NCBI GenBank assembly: GCA_031265445.1
Contig: JAISCQ010000083.1
Span: 1-47,076 of the forward strand
Length of the DNA stretch: 47,076 nucleotides
Direction: 5' to 3'
Source: Bacteroidales bacterium
GTDB taxonomy: Bacteria > Bacteroidota > Bacteroidia > Bacteroidales > UBA4181
Part shown: positions 10,369 to 18,924 of the stretch, piece after piece
Layout: every line of letters starts with the position of its first letter
Position numbering within the stretch: the first letter of the stretch is position 1
The notes under the pieces: model-generated
Told to the model about the DNA's origin: nothing
Database searches by the model: none
The model's input: only the letters and a program-made list of their open reading frames with translations
Translations under genes and position numbers: made by a program

Positions 10369-11640
10369 ATGAAAAAAATTGTTTTCGCAGCATTCTGCAC
10401 AGTATTCGCCCTTTCGACAGCAGTAATATCCTGTGAAGAAAAGGTGAAGCTTCACGGAGCGCGGCTCAGCCCGAAAGAGATAATCATACCTGAAGATGCG
10501 CCGCCGCAGAAACTTTATCTCTACCTTTATCCGAGGAATACCACCGAGCCCGGCGTGCACTGGGAAACATCGTCGGATGCTGTTATTGCTGTTTCGCAGG
10601 ACGGCACGGTCAGTCCCGTATCTCCGGGCACGGCCTATGCAATGGTATATCAGGGAGAACGTGCGCTTGACTCATGCAAGGTAACTGTTAACCCCGTTTA
10701 CCACGTAGAAAGTGTAGATTTGGATCGAAATACTGTAAAAATGGGGTTGAACTCCTCCCGAACGCTTACGGTAACCATTACGCCGGAGAATGCCACATAT
10801 ACCGGGATAGAATGGACATCGACCGACAATACTGTTGTTACCGTCAACGGCGGAGGGATGATCACGGCTGTTGGCCTGGGCACGTCTACCGTCACAGCTA
10901 CCTCCGTGGACGGAAGTCATACAGACCGGTGCGTCGTTACAGTCGTTGGAGCGCCTGTCAATTTGCTGGTCAATCCCGGTTTTGAAGAACCGGTTGAATT
11001 GGAGGCGCCTTTTACGACCCTGTTGCATCAAATAGGCTGGACTCAGATTACCATAGGGTGGGTAAGAGAATTTTATGAATCGGGTAACGAAAAATCCGGT
11101 CCGAAAGGTATCGGGCCAGGGTCACAGACTTCTGTTACAAACTCAATTCGCGCCAGCCGGCACAATGGCGCTGTTCTTTCTGCGGCTAACTCCGTATATT
11201 TTGTAACCCTTGGCGGCTTGCAAGGCGATTGTGCGGCAAGAATCGGTACTGCCGGCGGCAATCAGCTGGGTGGATTTTATCAGATTGTGACGGTGGAACC
11301 GGGAGAAACATACACATTCGGGGCCATCATTGGCATGAGAGGTAATGCCGCTGCCCAGGTCATCAAAGACTACGAGGCGCTGAAATTACTTTCTCCCGAT
11401 GGCGGGGAAGTTTATTGTGAAGTGATCATAAATCCGGATATACCCGAGCCGGGAGATGTTTATGAGAGGTTTAACAATCAAATGGCATTTATCAGAAATG
11501 TAAAAGGGATTTATACCGTTCCGGATGGAATTACTCAGATACGTTTTCAGTTCGATTCCCGTCCTTTTAATGGCACTCTTGGTCAGATTCCCGTGACATT
11601 CGTTGACGGTTGTTTTTTCGAAATGTATCTGGAGGAATAA
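10369..11640 (+). CDS. BIG2-domain surface lipoprotein of the SusCD locus
   Basis: A predicted lipoprotein of 423 residues from the ATG at 10369, with signal peptide and Cys22 (AVISC). An in-frame ATG at 10348 overlaps the susD stop and would add seven residues. Two bacterial Ig-like (BIG2) domains are visible: about residues 30-105, with the YLYPRNTTEPGVHWETSSDA stretch, and about 115-190, with TITPENATYTGIEWTSTDNT and VTATSVDG. A segment starting LLVNPGFEEP follows; this resembles the entry of carbohydrate-binding or discoidin-like modules and extends to the C-terminus. Lipoproteins in this position of Sus loci are often extra glycan-binding proteins that hold substrate at the surface. That role is inferred from position and architecture only. 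Confidence 0.8.
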   Translation: MKKIVFAAFCTVFALSTAVISCEEKVKLHGARLSPKEIIIPEDAPPQKLYLYLYPRNTTEPGVHWETSSDAVIAVSQDGTVSPVSPGTAYAMVYQGERALDSCKVTVNPVYHVESVDLDRNTVKMGLNSSRTLTVTITPENATYTGIEWTSTDNTVVTVNGGGMITAVGLGTSTVTATSVDGSHTDRCVVTVVGAPVNLLVNPGFEEPVELEAPFTTLLHQIGWTQITIGWVREFYESGNEKSGPKGIGPGSQTSVTNSIRASRHNGAVLSAANSVYFVTLGGLQGDCAARIGTAGGNQLGGFYQIVTVEPGETYTFGAIIGMRGNAAAQVIKDYEALKLLSPDGGEVYCEVIINPDIPEPGDVYERFNNQMAFIRNVKGIYTVPDGITQIRFQFDSRPFNGTLGQIPVTFVDGCFFEMYLEE

Positions 11641-11682
11641 TTCATTATTATAAATTGTTGTTAATCATATTTGAATAAGGAA

Positions 11683-13740
11683 ATGGCAAAAACTAAAATT
11701 TTTCTTACGATATTAGCCGCAGGCTTTTCACTGCTGGCTTCCGCTCAGGAAGCCGGCATGCCTGCCTTTAGATATGCCCAGGCAGAAAAAAAAGTTATAT
11801 TTGACAGGGATGAACTGTTTGAACAGTCGAAGCTGCCGCCTGCGGTTGCGCTTCCCGTCGTCCCCCGCAGCGTCATTGCCCTGCCGAAGAACTGGCCGGA
11901 GATCAACGAGCCTGTCTCCATCCTGCTTGCGCAACTGCCGAAAGACAAATTGCTCGTCCGTCGCGTCGGCAATAACGACGGGCAACTGTATCTGGAAATT
12001 TATTGCCCCGAAGGGAAAATTTCCGGTACTGCCGAAGTCAAAATGGGCAAAAAAACGCTGGGCAAAACCGATTTGAACGGTTCCCTGTGGCTTTCATTGA
12101 AACCGAAAATCGGGAGGATAGAAATCAATGTTCTTGCGTCCGGTGAAAACATTCAATTGACTGTGCCAACCACGCTCGTTGAAGTGATTGAACGCCGGAT
12201 TTTCCTCAACGGCGAGCCATACTTGATGAAAGGCGCTACGGGAAGCCCTGCAAACGGGGAGATTGCCGACTATGTCCGCACCATCGGGTTCAACACGCTG
12301 CGCGCTTCTACCGAGTGCGAAAAATACGGTTTCATGGGGATCATCTCGTTAAATTCCATCAATGCCCCAAAGGAGGTATTCGATGCGGCCGATGACGTCT
12401 TTGAGCGGGAATCAAAGAAATACCTTGACAGAATCGGGAACAACAGCGTTTCTGCTATTAATAACCCCAATGCGTTGATTCTCCAGCTGGGCAACGAACG
12501 TTCCTTCAACAGTAATCCCCCCGGCGTCGACCCCGTCAACACCGTTCGCCGTCGCGTCGGCCAGATGCTTGTGGAGGCCCGTAACAGGATCAAACCCGCC
12601 TGCCCCATGCTCCCCGTTGGGTATGCAAATCATGACCTGAGCTTTTTGACCCCGGACTGCTTTGACGTTTACATGCATAACAGTTATTATGACAAAGACC
12701 GCTATGAGTATCCGTGGGAATCCTTTATGAAATGGCAGGGCTGCCTTCCGCCATACGGGCCGGACGGTAAAGGCCGTCCATTTGTCAATTCCGAATACGG
12801 GGCCAACCGTTACCTTTGCCAGTCCTATCTCGCCGGGCCGAATAATCCTGTGCTGGAAAAGATACATGCATGGAATTTATCCGAGCTTTGGAATGTGTTT
12901 ATGAAAAACGGAACCGTTGGCGGTACCATCTACAGGTTTGACGACAACAGCAAGCCCATTGATCAGGGTTGCTCGCGTTTCGGCATTTTGACCGACGATC
13001 AAAAAGTAAAACTCGCCTGCTGGGAAGTCGGACAGATGTGGCGCGATTTCACGGTAGAAACGGATGGTAAAAAATTGCTCGTCACGTTCAGACGCGACTA
13101 CCATGCCCGCGACTGCCGCCTGACCATCACGCCTGTCAACGGAGAACCGGTACAGGTTACGCTTAAAGACTTCTCGCCGCATTCCAGCCGCAGCATCTCT
13201 CTGAAGTCTTTGAATCCGGATGATGGTTACCGCTGGCGTATGGACTTTACCACACACTCCGGCCTTGCCAGTGCCGCGGCGGGAGCGCAGCCCGTAAAAC
13301 TCGAAGAGGAGGACTTCCTGTCGCTTATCCGCGAACGGAACACCGCGCCATTCCTGACAGAACTCTTCGATACCGAAGTCCTCACCGTCACCGGCAATCC
13401 TGCTCCGCCGACGCTCTTTGAAATGACCGATTCACAGGGAGTCATTCCGGTGATCCTGCGTAAGCGCAACGGTACGGCTTATCTCGTTATCATCTCGCGC
13501 GAAGACCCCAACACGGGTGCAGGTCAAATAAAGGAAGGGCTCACCCTCGACATCACATTCAAGGGTAAAGTTGAAAGAGTCGATGACATGACCGGCCAGC
13601 CCCTGCCCGACATCATTGACGCTGCGCCTGTCGCAAACGGTCTGCGCCTGACAAACATCAAGGCTGCACGCATCCCCGGCCCCATCGGCCAGCGTTCCGC
13701 TGTGCCGTTCATGATGCCCGTTTACCGGATAACTCCGTAA
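11683..13740 (+). CDS. Secreted clan GH-A-like glycoside hydrolase (GH2-type barrel)
   Basis: A 685-residue exported protein with signal peptide MAKTKIFLTILAAGFSLLAS-A, start at 11683; an in-frame ATG at 11671 adds four residues. The segment RRIFLNGEPYLMKGATG (about 190-206) resembles the entry of GH2-type TIM barrels. LGNER (about 270-273) gives a candidate acid/base Glu272, and FVNSEYGA (about 367-374) a candidate nucleophile Glu371, matching the two-glutamate layout of clan GH-A retaining enzymes. The N-terminal about 180 residues look like beta-sandwich, and the C-terminal about 200 residues look like further beta domains. It closes the Sus-type operon and would break down the glycan that the two SusCD pairs import. 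The exact GH family and substrate are not evident. Confidence 0.72.
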   Translation: MAKTKIFLTILAAGFSLLASAQEAGMPAFRYAQAEKKVIFDRDELFEQSKLPPAVALPVVPRSVIALPKNWPEINEPVSILLAQLPKDKLLVRRVGNNDGQLYLEIYCPEGKISGTAEVKMGKKTLGKTDLNGSLWLSLKPKIGRIEINVLASGENIQLTVPTTLVEVIERRIFLNGEPYLMKGATGSPANGEIADYVRTIGFNTLRASTECEKYGFMGIISLNSINAPKEVFDAADDVFERESKKYLDRIGNNSVSAINNPNALILQLGNERSFNSNPPGVDPVNTVRRRVGQMLVEARNRIKPACPMLPVGYANHDLSFLTPDCFDVYMHNSYYDKDRYEYPWESFMKWQGCLPPYGPDGKGRPFVNSEYGANRYLCQSYLAGPNNPVLEKIHAWNLSELWNVFMKNGTVGGTIYRFDDNSKPIDQGCSRFGILTDDQKVKLACWEVGQMWRDFTVETDGKKLLVTFRRDYHARDCRLTITPVNGEPVQVTLKDFSPHSSRSISLKSLNPDDGYRWRMDFTTHSGLASAAAGAQPVKLEEEDFLSLIRERNTAPFLTELFDTEVLTVTGNPAPPTLFEMTDSQGVIPVILRKRNGTAYLVIISREDPNTGAGQIKEGLTLDITFKGKVERVDDMTGQPLPDIIDAAPVANGLRLTNIKAARIPGPIGQRSAVPFMMPVYRITP

Positions 13741-13749
13741 GTTTGGTCG

Positions 13750-13917
13750 TTCGGAAGCCGAAAGTAGACATTCGGAAGCCGGAAGTAGACGTTCGAAGAT
13801 CGGAAGTAGACGTTCGAAGACCGAAAGTAGACATTCGGAAGCCGAAAGTAGACATGCGAAGACCGTAAGTAGACGTTCGGAGACCGTAAGTAAACGTTCG
13901 GAGACCGGAAGCGGCAA
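13750..13917. repeat. Tandem array of 21-bp units after the glycosidase gene
   Basis: Eight diverged copies of a 21-bp unit, consensus roughly TTCGRAGACCGRAAGTAGAC. The GTAGAC-type core starts at 13764, 13785, 13806, 13827, 13848, 13869, 13890 and 13911 (last copy degenerate), so the period is exactly 21 bp throughout despite base changes. The array begins about 10 bp after the hydrolase stop and has no spacers. On the minus strand it is open as a heptapeptide repeat (VYFRLPN/VYFRSSN), but no ribosome-binding site or family supports a protein. Confidence 0.92.
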
Positions 13918-13994
13918 ACAATTTTTCGCAAATTCATAACATGGGCTTGTTTTTCCGTATGTGCTGGAGAATCACATACACAATAAATTACATA

Positions 13995-14022
13995 AAAGGG
14001 AGCAATTTGAATTGCTCCCTTT
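13995..14022. terminator. Bidirectional terminator hairpin
   Basis: A perfect 12-bp stem: AAAGGGAGCAAT (13995-14006), loop TTGA, ATTGCTCCCTTT (14011-14022), flanked by A- and T-rich sequence. It lies between the + strand glycosidase operon and the minus-strand DUF3806-like gene, so it can terminate transcription from both sides. Together with the 21-bp array it fills the 300-bp gap 13741-14040. Confidence 0.85.
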
Positions 14023-14040
14023 ATTATTAGTGCCTAATAA

Positions 14041-14454
14041 TCATTTCATTGACTTTATTACATACTTACATACTCCTTCAAATAATTCTTCGATATTAAT
14101 TTGTTCATCCTGTTCTACCCTTTTTGAAATCATTGTTAAGGGAAATAACAGTATTGAAGTGTTTTTGTATTTTAATGCCGGATCAATACCATATTCATCT
14201 TCAACTTCCACCCATTCCAAGCCCAATTTTTGCACAAGCGAATCGCCAAACGTAATCCCCAAAGATTGTAATTCCCAGGTTTTATCCTTACCATAAAAAT
14301 TATTATTCAGTATTCCCTGCAATAAATATAATTTACCATCAATGGTTTGATATTTATCCTGCGATTCTTCCGTAAAATGTCCTTTAACCCATAATCTTTG
14401 GCTTTCGATTCTTTGAGCCATTTCTTCCGACATTTGCCTTACTGTTTGTTCCAT
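14041..14454 (-). CDS. DUF3806-like small protein
   Basis: A 137-residue soluble protein of unknown function. The ATG at 14454 is preceded by a good GGAG ribosome-binding site (minus-strand AAGGAGATAAA). The core LGITFGDSLVQKLGLEWVEV followed by EDEYGIDPALKY and a P..MISKR segment matches my recollection of DUF3806 proteins; I have not confirmed this by search. No signal peptide or membrane segment is seen. It follows the thioredoxin lipoprotein gene by 56 bp on the same strand and may be co-transcribed with it. Confidence 0.7.
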   Translation of the reverse strand: MEQTVRQMSEEMAQRIESQRLWVKGHFTEESQDKYQTIDGKLYLLQGILNNNFYGKDKTWELQSLGITFGDSLVQKLGLEWVEVEDEYGIDPALKYKNTSILLFPLTMISKRVEQDEQINIEELFEGVCKYVIKSMK

Positions 14455-14510
14455 TTTATCTCCTTGAATACATAATTGATACTATCTTCTATAAGTCTCT
14501 TTTACTTCAA

Positions 14511-15827
14511 TCATAACGATTCCCCGTCCATGATCAGGCTTAAAACTTTTTCTTCCAACTCGCGTCCCCTCAAGTTTTTTGCAATGATAAACCCTTCGGG
14601 ATCGATCAGAAAGGTAGTAGGATAACTGCTAATTCCATACGTTTCTGTTATTTTGTCCGCATCATCCGACAAAATCTGAGGCCAACCGATCTCGTGCCTG
14701 TTAATCACGTCGGCAAGCGCATCGGGCCGACTGCCTCCCACGATTCCGACGATCTCGAATTTTTCTCTGTCGGTTTTGGAATACAGTTCTTTAAGATGGG
14801 GAAATTCCTGTATGCACGGGCCGCACCAGGTCGCCCAGAAATCAAGCAGGACATATTTTCCTTTTAAACTATCCAGCGCGACGGTTGACCTTGTCGTAAA
14901 TTCCTCTTTCCGGAAAGGAGGGGATTTGTATCCTGTTTGAGTAGAATATAATTGTGCTTTCGACAAACCCGTTTTTTCCAAAGCAAGCGTGCTCTTATTG
15001 GTATTTACGCCTGAAATCCGATAGATTTCATTTTTGATTTCAATGTATTCGTTTTTCCTGTATAAATCTTCTTCTTTGAGTTTCTCTCCATTTTCCGGGT
15101 CGTTACGCATCAAAGCGACTTTTATGTTTTTGTAGGATAAATTGGTGAAGTCGTCCGAAGAAACGGCGATTTGCGCTCCTTTGAATTGGGCCGCCGCATA
15201 CCGGGCAAAGTTGTACATGAACATGTCAATCTCTTTAACGTGCACGATAAAAAGCGGAACATTGACAGGAACGATTTTATTGTGAACAAAAATTTCAAAA
15301 GAGACATCGACGGCATTCGCCAGCGCTGTCGAGTCTTCGAAGGACATCGTTCCAGGAGGCGTAAATGGCTTGTCATCCGTTAAATCAAGATTGTTGTTCG
15401 CATCTACTACGATCTTTAAAATTCCGTCCGGATCTTTTCCATAAGCAAAAGCGATTTGCGTCTTTACGGGAGTTTTCGACAGGTTGATGGTGTCGGGTAT
15501 CCATGTCCACGATTTTTGCAGTTTCTCATACCAATCCTTCGTAATATTGCCCGACAGGTACGCTTGATAAACCATTTGATAAATGTTTGTTTCGATAGCT
15601 CCCTGTTTCAGATCCGTCAATCCTTCGGGAAGCTTCGACACCTTCAGGTATGTGTTTCTCCAGGGATTATCCTCATGCTCCGAATAGGAAGACACTCCTC
15701 CCAATCCTATCGGGAAAGGGCCATAACCATTTTGCATCGTTAACGGAAGTTCTACAGTTTTTTCTTGCGTACAGCGACACATGATGACTGATAACAGGAC
15801 TACTAATACGGCCAACCTCGCTTTCAT
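14511..15827 (-). CDS. TlpA/ResA-like thioredoxin-fold lipoprotein
   Basis: A periplasmic, membrane-tethered thiol-disulfide oxidoreductase of 438 residues, start at 15827. A longer frame to 15896 lacks an export signal at its N-terminus and reads through the promoter. The N-terminus is a lipoprotein signal (VVLLSVIMCRC). The C-terminal about 140 residues are a thioredoxin fold of the AhpC/TSA-redoxin type, with the active site WCGPC at about 334-338 in YVLLDFWATWCGPCIQEFP and the cis-proline segment SSYPTTFLIDPEG. The N-terminal about 280 residues have no recognised domain; long N-terminal extensions on TlpA-like proteins are usual in Bacteroidetes. It probably reduces or isomerises disulfides in exported proteins. 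Confidence 0.9.
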   Translation of the reverse strand: MKARLAVLVVLLSVIMCRCTQEKTVELPLTMQNGYGPFPIGLGGVSSYSEHEDNPWRNTYLKVSKLPEGLTDLKQGAIETNIYQMVYQAYLSGNITKDWYEKLQKSWTWIPDTINLSKTPVKTQIAFAYGKDPDGILKIVVDANNNLDLTDDKPFTPPGTMSFEDSTALANAVDVSFEIFVHNKIVPVNVPLFIVHVKEIDMFMYNFARYAAAQFKGAQIAVSSDDFTNLSYKNIKVALMRNDPENGEKLKEEDLYRKNEYIEIKNEIYRISGVNTNKSTLALEKTGLSKAQLYSTQTGYKSPPFRKEEFTTRSTVALDSLKGKYVLLDFWATWCGPCIQEFPHLKELYSKTDREKFEIVGIVGGSRPDALADVINRHEIGWPQILSDDADKITETYGISSYPTTFLIDPEGFIIAKNLRGRELEEKVLSLIMDGESL

Positions 15828-15863
15828 AATGTTATTGTTTGAGATTTGATATGATTTGAGACG

Positions 15864-15897
15864 CAAAGATACGAAAATAATGAGATGATGCAACAAA
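15864..15897 (-). promoter_or_regulatory. Bacteroidetes-type promoter for the thioredoxin lipoprotein gene
   Basis: On the minus strand a perfect -7 element TATCTTTG (15871-15864) is preceded by TTTG (15897-15894) with 22 bp between them. This matches the Bacteroidetes TTTG...TAnnTTTG arrangement. The transcription start would fall about 30 bp before the ATG at 15827. This supports the choice of that start. Confidence 0.55.
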
Positions 15898-16189
15898 AGC
15901 GAACCTCGCTGATTCTTACAATAACGCTTTTTGAGACCTTTTTATCCAGTAGTGTTTTTATTTCGGCTTCTTTGCCTGAAATCTTGTTGATTAAAATCAA
16001 TTTTCAACTTATTGGAATACTAACACACACATTTTATTATTTATCTGCGAAAATCTGTGTCATCTGCGTGCTTTTGAGACAGCCTCTCCATCCAAAATTA
16101 CAGCCGAACTGACTTTGGGCTTTTGGGTAATCGTAATCGGTGATCGGTTCATTCTTTTTTTGAAGCGCTATGTTTCTGTATTTTGTATT

Positions 16190-16219
16190 TTTGTGTTTCA
16201 CATAAATACATTACATTTG
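16190..16219 (+). promoter_or_regulatory. Candidate promoter for pheT
   Basis: TTTG at 16190-16193 and TACATTTG at 16212-16219 (18 bp between) fit the Bacteroidetes -33/-7 consensus. They lie about 100 bp before the pheT ATG. The rest of the 495-bp gap 15828-16322 holds the divergent promoter and three spaced ATCTGYG motifs (16043, 16053, 16062). I see no gene in it. Confidence 0.45.
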
Positions 16220-16322
16220 TTCTTTTTTTCCGGGTGCGTATTTTTTTCATATGCCATAGTGTGTTAATTTTTGCGCATCCGGTTTTATGATCGTCGGATA
16301 AGAATTAATAAGGACACGCTTT

Positions 16323-18788
16323 ATGCAAATATCGTATCGTTGGTTGCAAGATTACATTCAAACGTCTTTGACTCTCGAAAAAATATCAGAAATACTAACA
16401 TCCATAGGCTTGGAAGTCGAATCGCTGGAAGAATACTGTCCGGTGAAGGGCGGCCTCGAAGGCTTCGTCATCGGCGAAGTGCTGACCTGTCAGCAACATC
16501 CCAATGCCGATAAGTTGAGTGTTACCACGGTAAGTCTGGGCGCCGGCGATCCGCTCGGTATCGTTTGCGGCGCGCCTAATGTGGCTGCCGGGCAAAAAGT
16601 AGTGGTAGCCACCATCGGGACGACTGTTTACATGGGTAACGACAGCTTTGTGATCAAGAAAGCAAAGATACGCGGCGTCGAATCGACGGGGATGATCTGC
16701 GCTGAAGATGAGTTGGGGCTCGGCAAGTCGCACGACGGTATTATGGTGTTAGATGCGTCGGCTGTTCCGGGGATGTTGGCCAGGGATTATTTCAAGATCG
16801 AAACCGATTATATTTTCGAAATAGGGTTGACGCCCAATCGCATTGATGCGGCTTCACACATTGGCGTTGCGCGCGACCTGGCTGCTTACCTGGCTGCCAA
16901 TACGGACGATTTTTCCAAAGACCGCGATTACTCCCTGCCGTCGGTGGACGCTTTTGCAGTGGATAACCGGAATCGGCCCATTGAAGTGATCGTGGAAAAC
17001 GCCGAAGCCTGCCCGCGTTATGCGGGGCTTACCATCAGTAACGTTTCCGTGGCGCCATCGCCGGAGTGGCTGCAAAACAGGCTGCGCGCCATCGGACTGA
17101 CGCCCATCAATAACATAGTGGATGCAACCAACTATGTACTGCACGAAATGGCGCAACCCCTGCACGCTTTCGATGCCGACAGGATCACCGGCAACAGAGT
17201 TGTGGTGAAGACGCTTCCCGAAGGAACGCCATTCGTAACGCTGGACGGTGTGGAACGCAAGCTCGATGCCGAAGACCTGATGATCTGTAACGCCGGCGAA
17301 GGCATGTGTATCGGCGGTGTATTCGGCGGGCAGAAATCGGGTATTTCGGACGGAACCACCAGTATTTTTCTGGAAAGCGCTTACTTCAATCCGACTTATA
17401 TCCGCCGTACATCCCGGCGGCACGGGTTAAATACCGATGCATCGTTTCGTTTCGAGCGTGGTATCGATCCCGACAACACAGTGTATGCACTTAAGCGCGC
17501 TGCCCTGCTCATCAGGGAAATGGCCGGCGGACAGATCAGTTCCGATATTACCGATATTTACCCGAATCCGGTGAAGCCGTTCAGAATGGAGCTGAATTTC
17601 AGGCATGTATGCAAATTCGTGGGACAGGAAATGGAGCCCAAAACCATCAAGAAAATACTTAAAGCGCTGGATATTGAAATCGAAAGCCAGACGGCCTACG
17701 TCATGGTGATCAAAGTGCCGCCCTACCGTGTAGACGTGCAGCGCGAAGCCGACGTAGTGGAGGAAATACTGCGCATCTACGGGTATAACAATGTCGATTT
17801 CAGCGATGAGATGCACTCCACGCTTACCTGCTCGCAAAAACCCGACCGCGAAAAGGTGGTAAATGTGATCAGCGATTTCCTGAGCAGTTGCGGTTTCAAC
17901 GAAATCATGTCCAACTCGCTCACCAAAACTTCGTATTACCGGCAATCCGAAAGCTTCCCGGCCAACCGTTGCGTCAACATCCTCAACCCGCTAAGCCAGG
18001 ATTTGGGTTGCATGCGACAAACGCTGCTTTTTGGCGGGCTGGAAGCAATAATTTACAACATCAACCGGAAAAGTCCCGATCTGAAAATGTACGAGTTCGG
18101 CAATTGCTATTTTGCCGAACCGGAGCATGACAGGCAAGTACTGAAAGGTTACACCGAAAACCACCGGCTGGCGCTGTTCATCACCGGTGACAAAGCCGCC
18201 GGCAACTGGAACACCCCCGAACAGCCCTCCACTTTCTTCAGTTTGAAAGCTTACTCGGAAAACATCCTCAAACGCATGGACATTCATATTGAATCGCTGA
18301 AAATTTCCGGGATACAAAATGATATTTTTGTTGAGGGGCTGGCATATACTGCCGGAAAAAACCTGCTGGTCGAAATGGGTATGGTAAACCGAAAACTCTT
18401 GAAGCAGTTCGACATCAAAGCGCCGGTATATTATGCCGAGTTCCGCTGGAATGTCGTGTTGCAGATGATTGCTCAGGCTGAAATTCGCTACAGGGATCTT
18501 CCCCGCTTCCCCGACGTACGCCGCGACCTTTCGCTGTTGGTCGACGAAAAGGTTCGCTTTGCCGAGATATGCGACGTAGCCGGTCGTGCCGAACGGAAAC
18601 TGTTGAAAAACATCAGCCTGTTCGATGTATACGAAGGCGACAAGATCGAAAACGGTAAAAAATCATATGCCGTAAGTTTTGTCCTTCAAGACATGGAACA
18701 AACGCTCACCGACAAGCAGATCGATAAAGCAATGCAACGTATTGCCGAAGCGCTGGCTAAGGAAACAGGCGCACAGGTAAGACAGTAA
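16323..18788 (+). CDS. pheT: Phenylalanine--tRNA ligase beta subunit
   Basis: An 821-residue cytoplasmic subunit of the (alpha-beta)2 phenylalanyl-tRNA synthetase, which charges tRNA-Phe. The start at 16323 has an AAGGA site upstream. Domains in order: N-terminal B1 with ISYRWLQDYIQTSLTLEKIS; the EMAP/tRNA-binding domain (VIGEVLTCQQHPNADKLSVT, about 42-155); B3/4 (about 215-390, with NIVDATNYVLHEMAQPLHAF and the KSGISDGTTSIFLESAYF block); B5 (about 400-475); the catalytic-like core (about 480-700); and the C-terminal FDX-ACB anticodon-binding domain (RYRDLPRFPDVRRDLSLLVD to the end). Length is normal. The alpha subunit gene pheS is not in the window, so the two subunits are unlinked here, as in many Bacteroidetes. 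Confidence 0.98.
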   Translation: MQISYRWLQDYIQTSLTLEKISEILTSIGLEVESLEEYCPVKGGLEGFVIGEVLTCQQHPNADKLSVTTVSLGAGDPLGIVCGAPNVAAGQKVVVATIGTTVYMGNDSFVIKKAKIRGVESTGMICAEDELGLGKSHDGIMVLDASAVPGMLARDYFKIETDYIFEIGLTPNRIDAASHIGVARDLAAYLAANTDDFSKDRDYSLPSVDAFAVDNRNRPIEVIVENAEACPRYAGLTISNVSVAPSPEWLQNRLRAIGLTPINNIVDATNYVLHEMAQPLHAFDADRITGNRVVVKTLPEGTPFVTLDGVERKLDAEDLMICNAGEGMCIGGVFGGQKSGISDGTTSIFLESAYFNPTYIRRTSRRHGLNTDASFRFERGIDPDNTVYALKRAALLIREMAGGQISSDITDIYPNPVKPFRMELNFRHVCKFVGQEMEPKTIKKILKALDIEIESQTAYVMVIKVPPYRVDVQREADVVEEILRIYGYNNVDFSDEMHSTLTCSQKPDREKVVNVISDFLSSCGFNEIMSNSLTKTSYYRQSESFPANRCVNILNPLSQDLGCMRQTLLFGGLEAIIYNINRKSPDLKMYEFGNCYFAEPEHDRQVLKGYTENHRLALFITGDKAAGNWNTPEQPSTFFSLKAYSENILKRMDIHIESLKISGIQNDIFVEGLAYTAGKNLLVEMGMVNRKLLKQFDIKAPVYYAEFRWNVVLQMIAQAEIRYRDLPRFPDVRRDLSLLVDEKVRFAEICDVAGRAERKLLKNISLFDVYEGDKIENGKKSYAVSFVLQDMEQTLTDKQIDKAMQRIAEALAKETGAQVRQ

Positions 18789-18877
18789 TATATCGGGTTC
18801 CGGCTTATACACCCGGTAAAACCGGAAACATCAGGCAACGGCAGATCCGGTGACCCGGGCAGGTCGTTGACGTATCC

Positions 18878-18912
18878 CAACCTGTCAGGCTGCAAAGCTG
18901 CTGACAGGGTTG
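18878..18912. terminator. Hairpin terminator between convergent pheT and AsmA-like gene
   Basis: CAACCTGTCAG (18878-18888) pairs with CTGACAGGGTTG (18901-18912) with a single-base bulge. It lies between two genes that are transcribed toward each other. There is no strong U-tract, so the hairpin is clear but the terminator role is inferred from position. Confidence 0.5.
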
Positions 18913-18924
18913 AAACGGCATAAG

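Noticed and set aside
13750-13917. CRISPR array
   Set aside because: Units are contiguous without spacers and there are no cas genes; the same holds for 28108-28403.
13722-13937. Heptapeptide-repeat open frame (VYFRLPN-like) on the minus strand
   Set aside because: Same reason: a by-product of a 21-bp period. It also overlaps the hydrolase stop and the terminator approach.
15885-16112. 75-residue open frame in the tlpA-like/pheT gap
   Set aside because: No ribosome site, overlaps the minus-strand promoter and contains the repeated ATCTGYG motifs; intergenic sequence is more likely.
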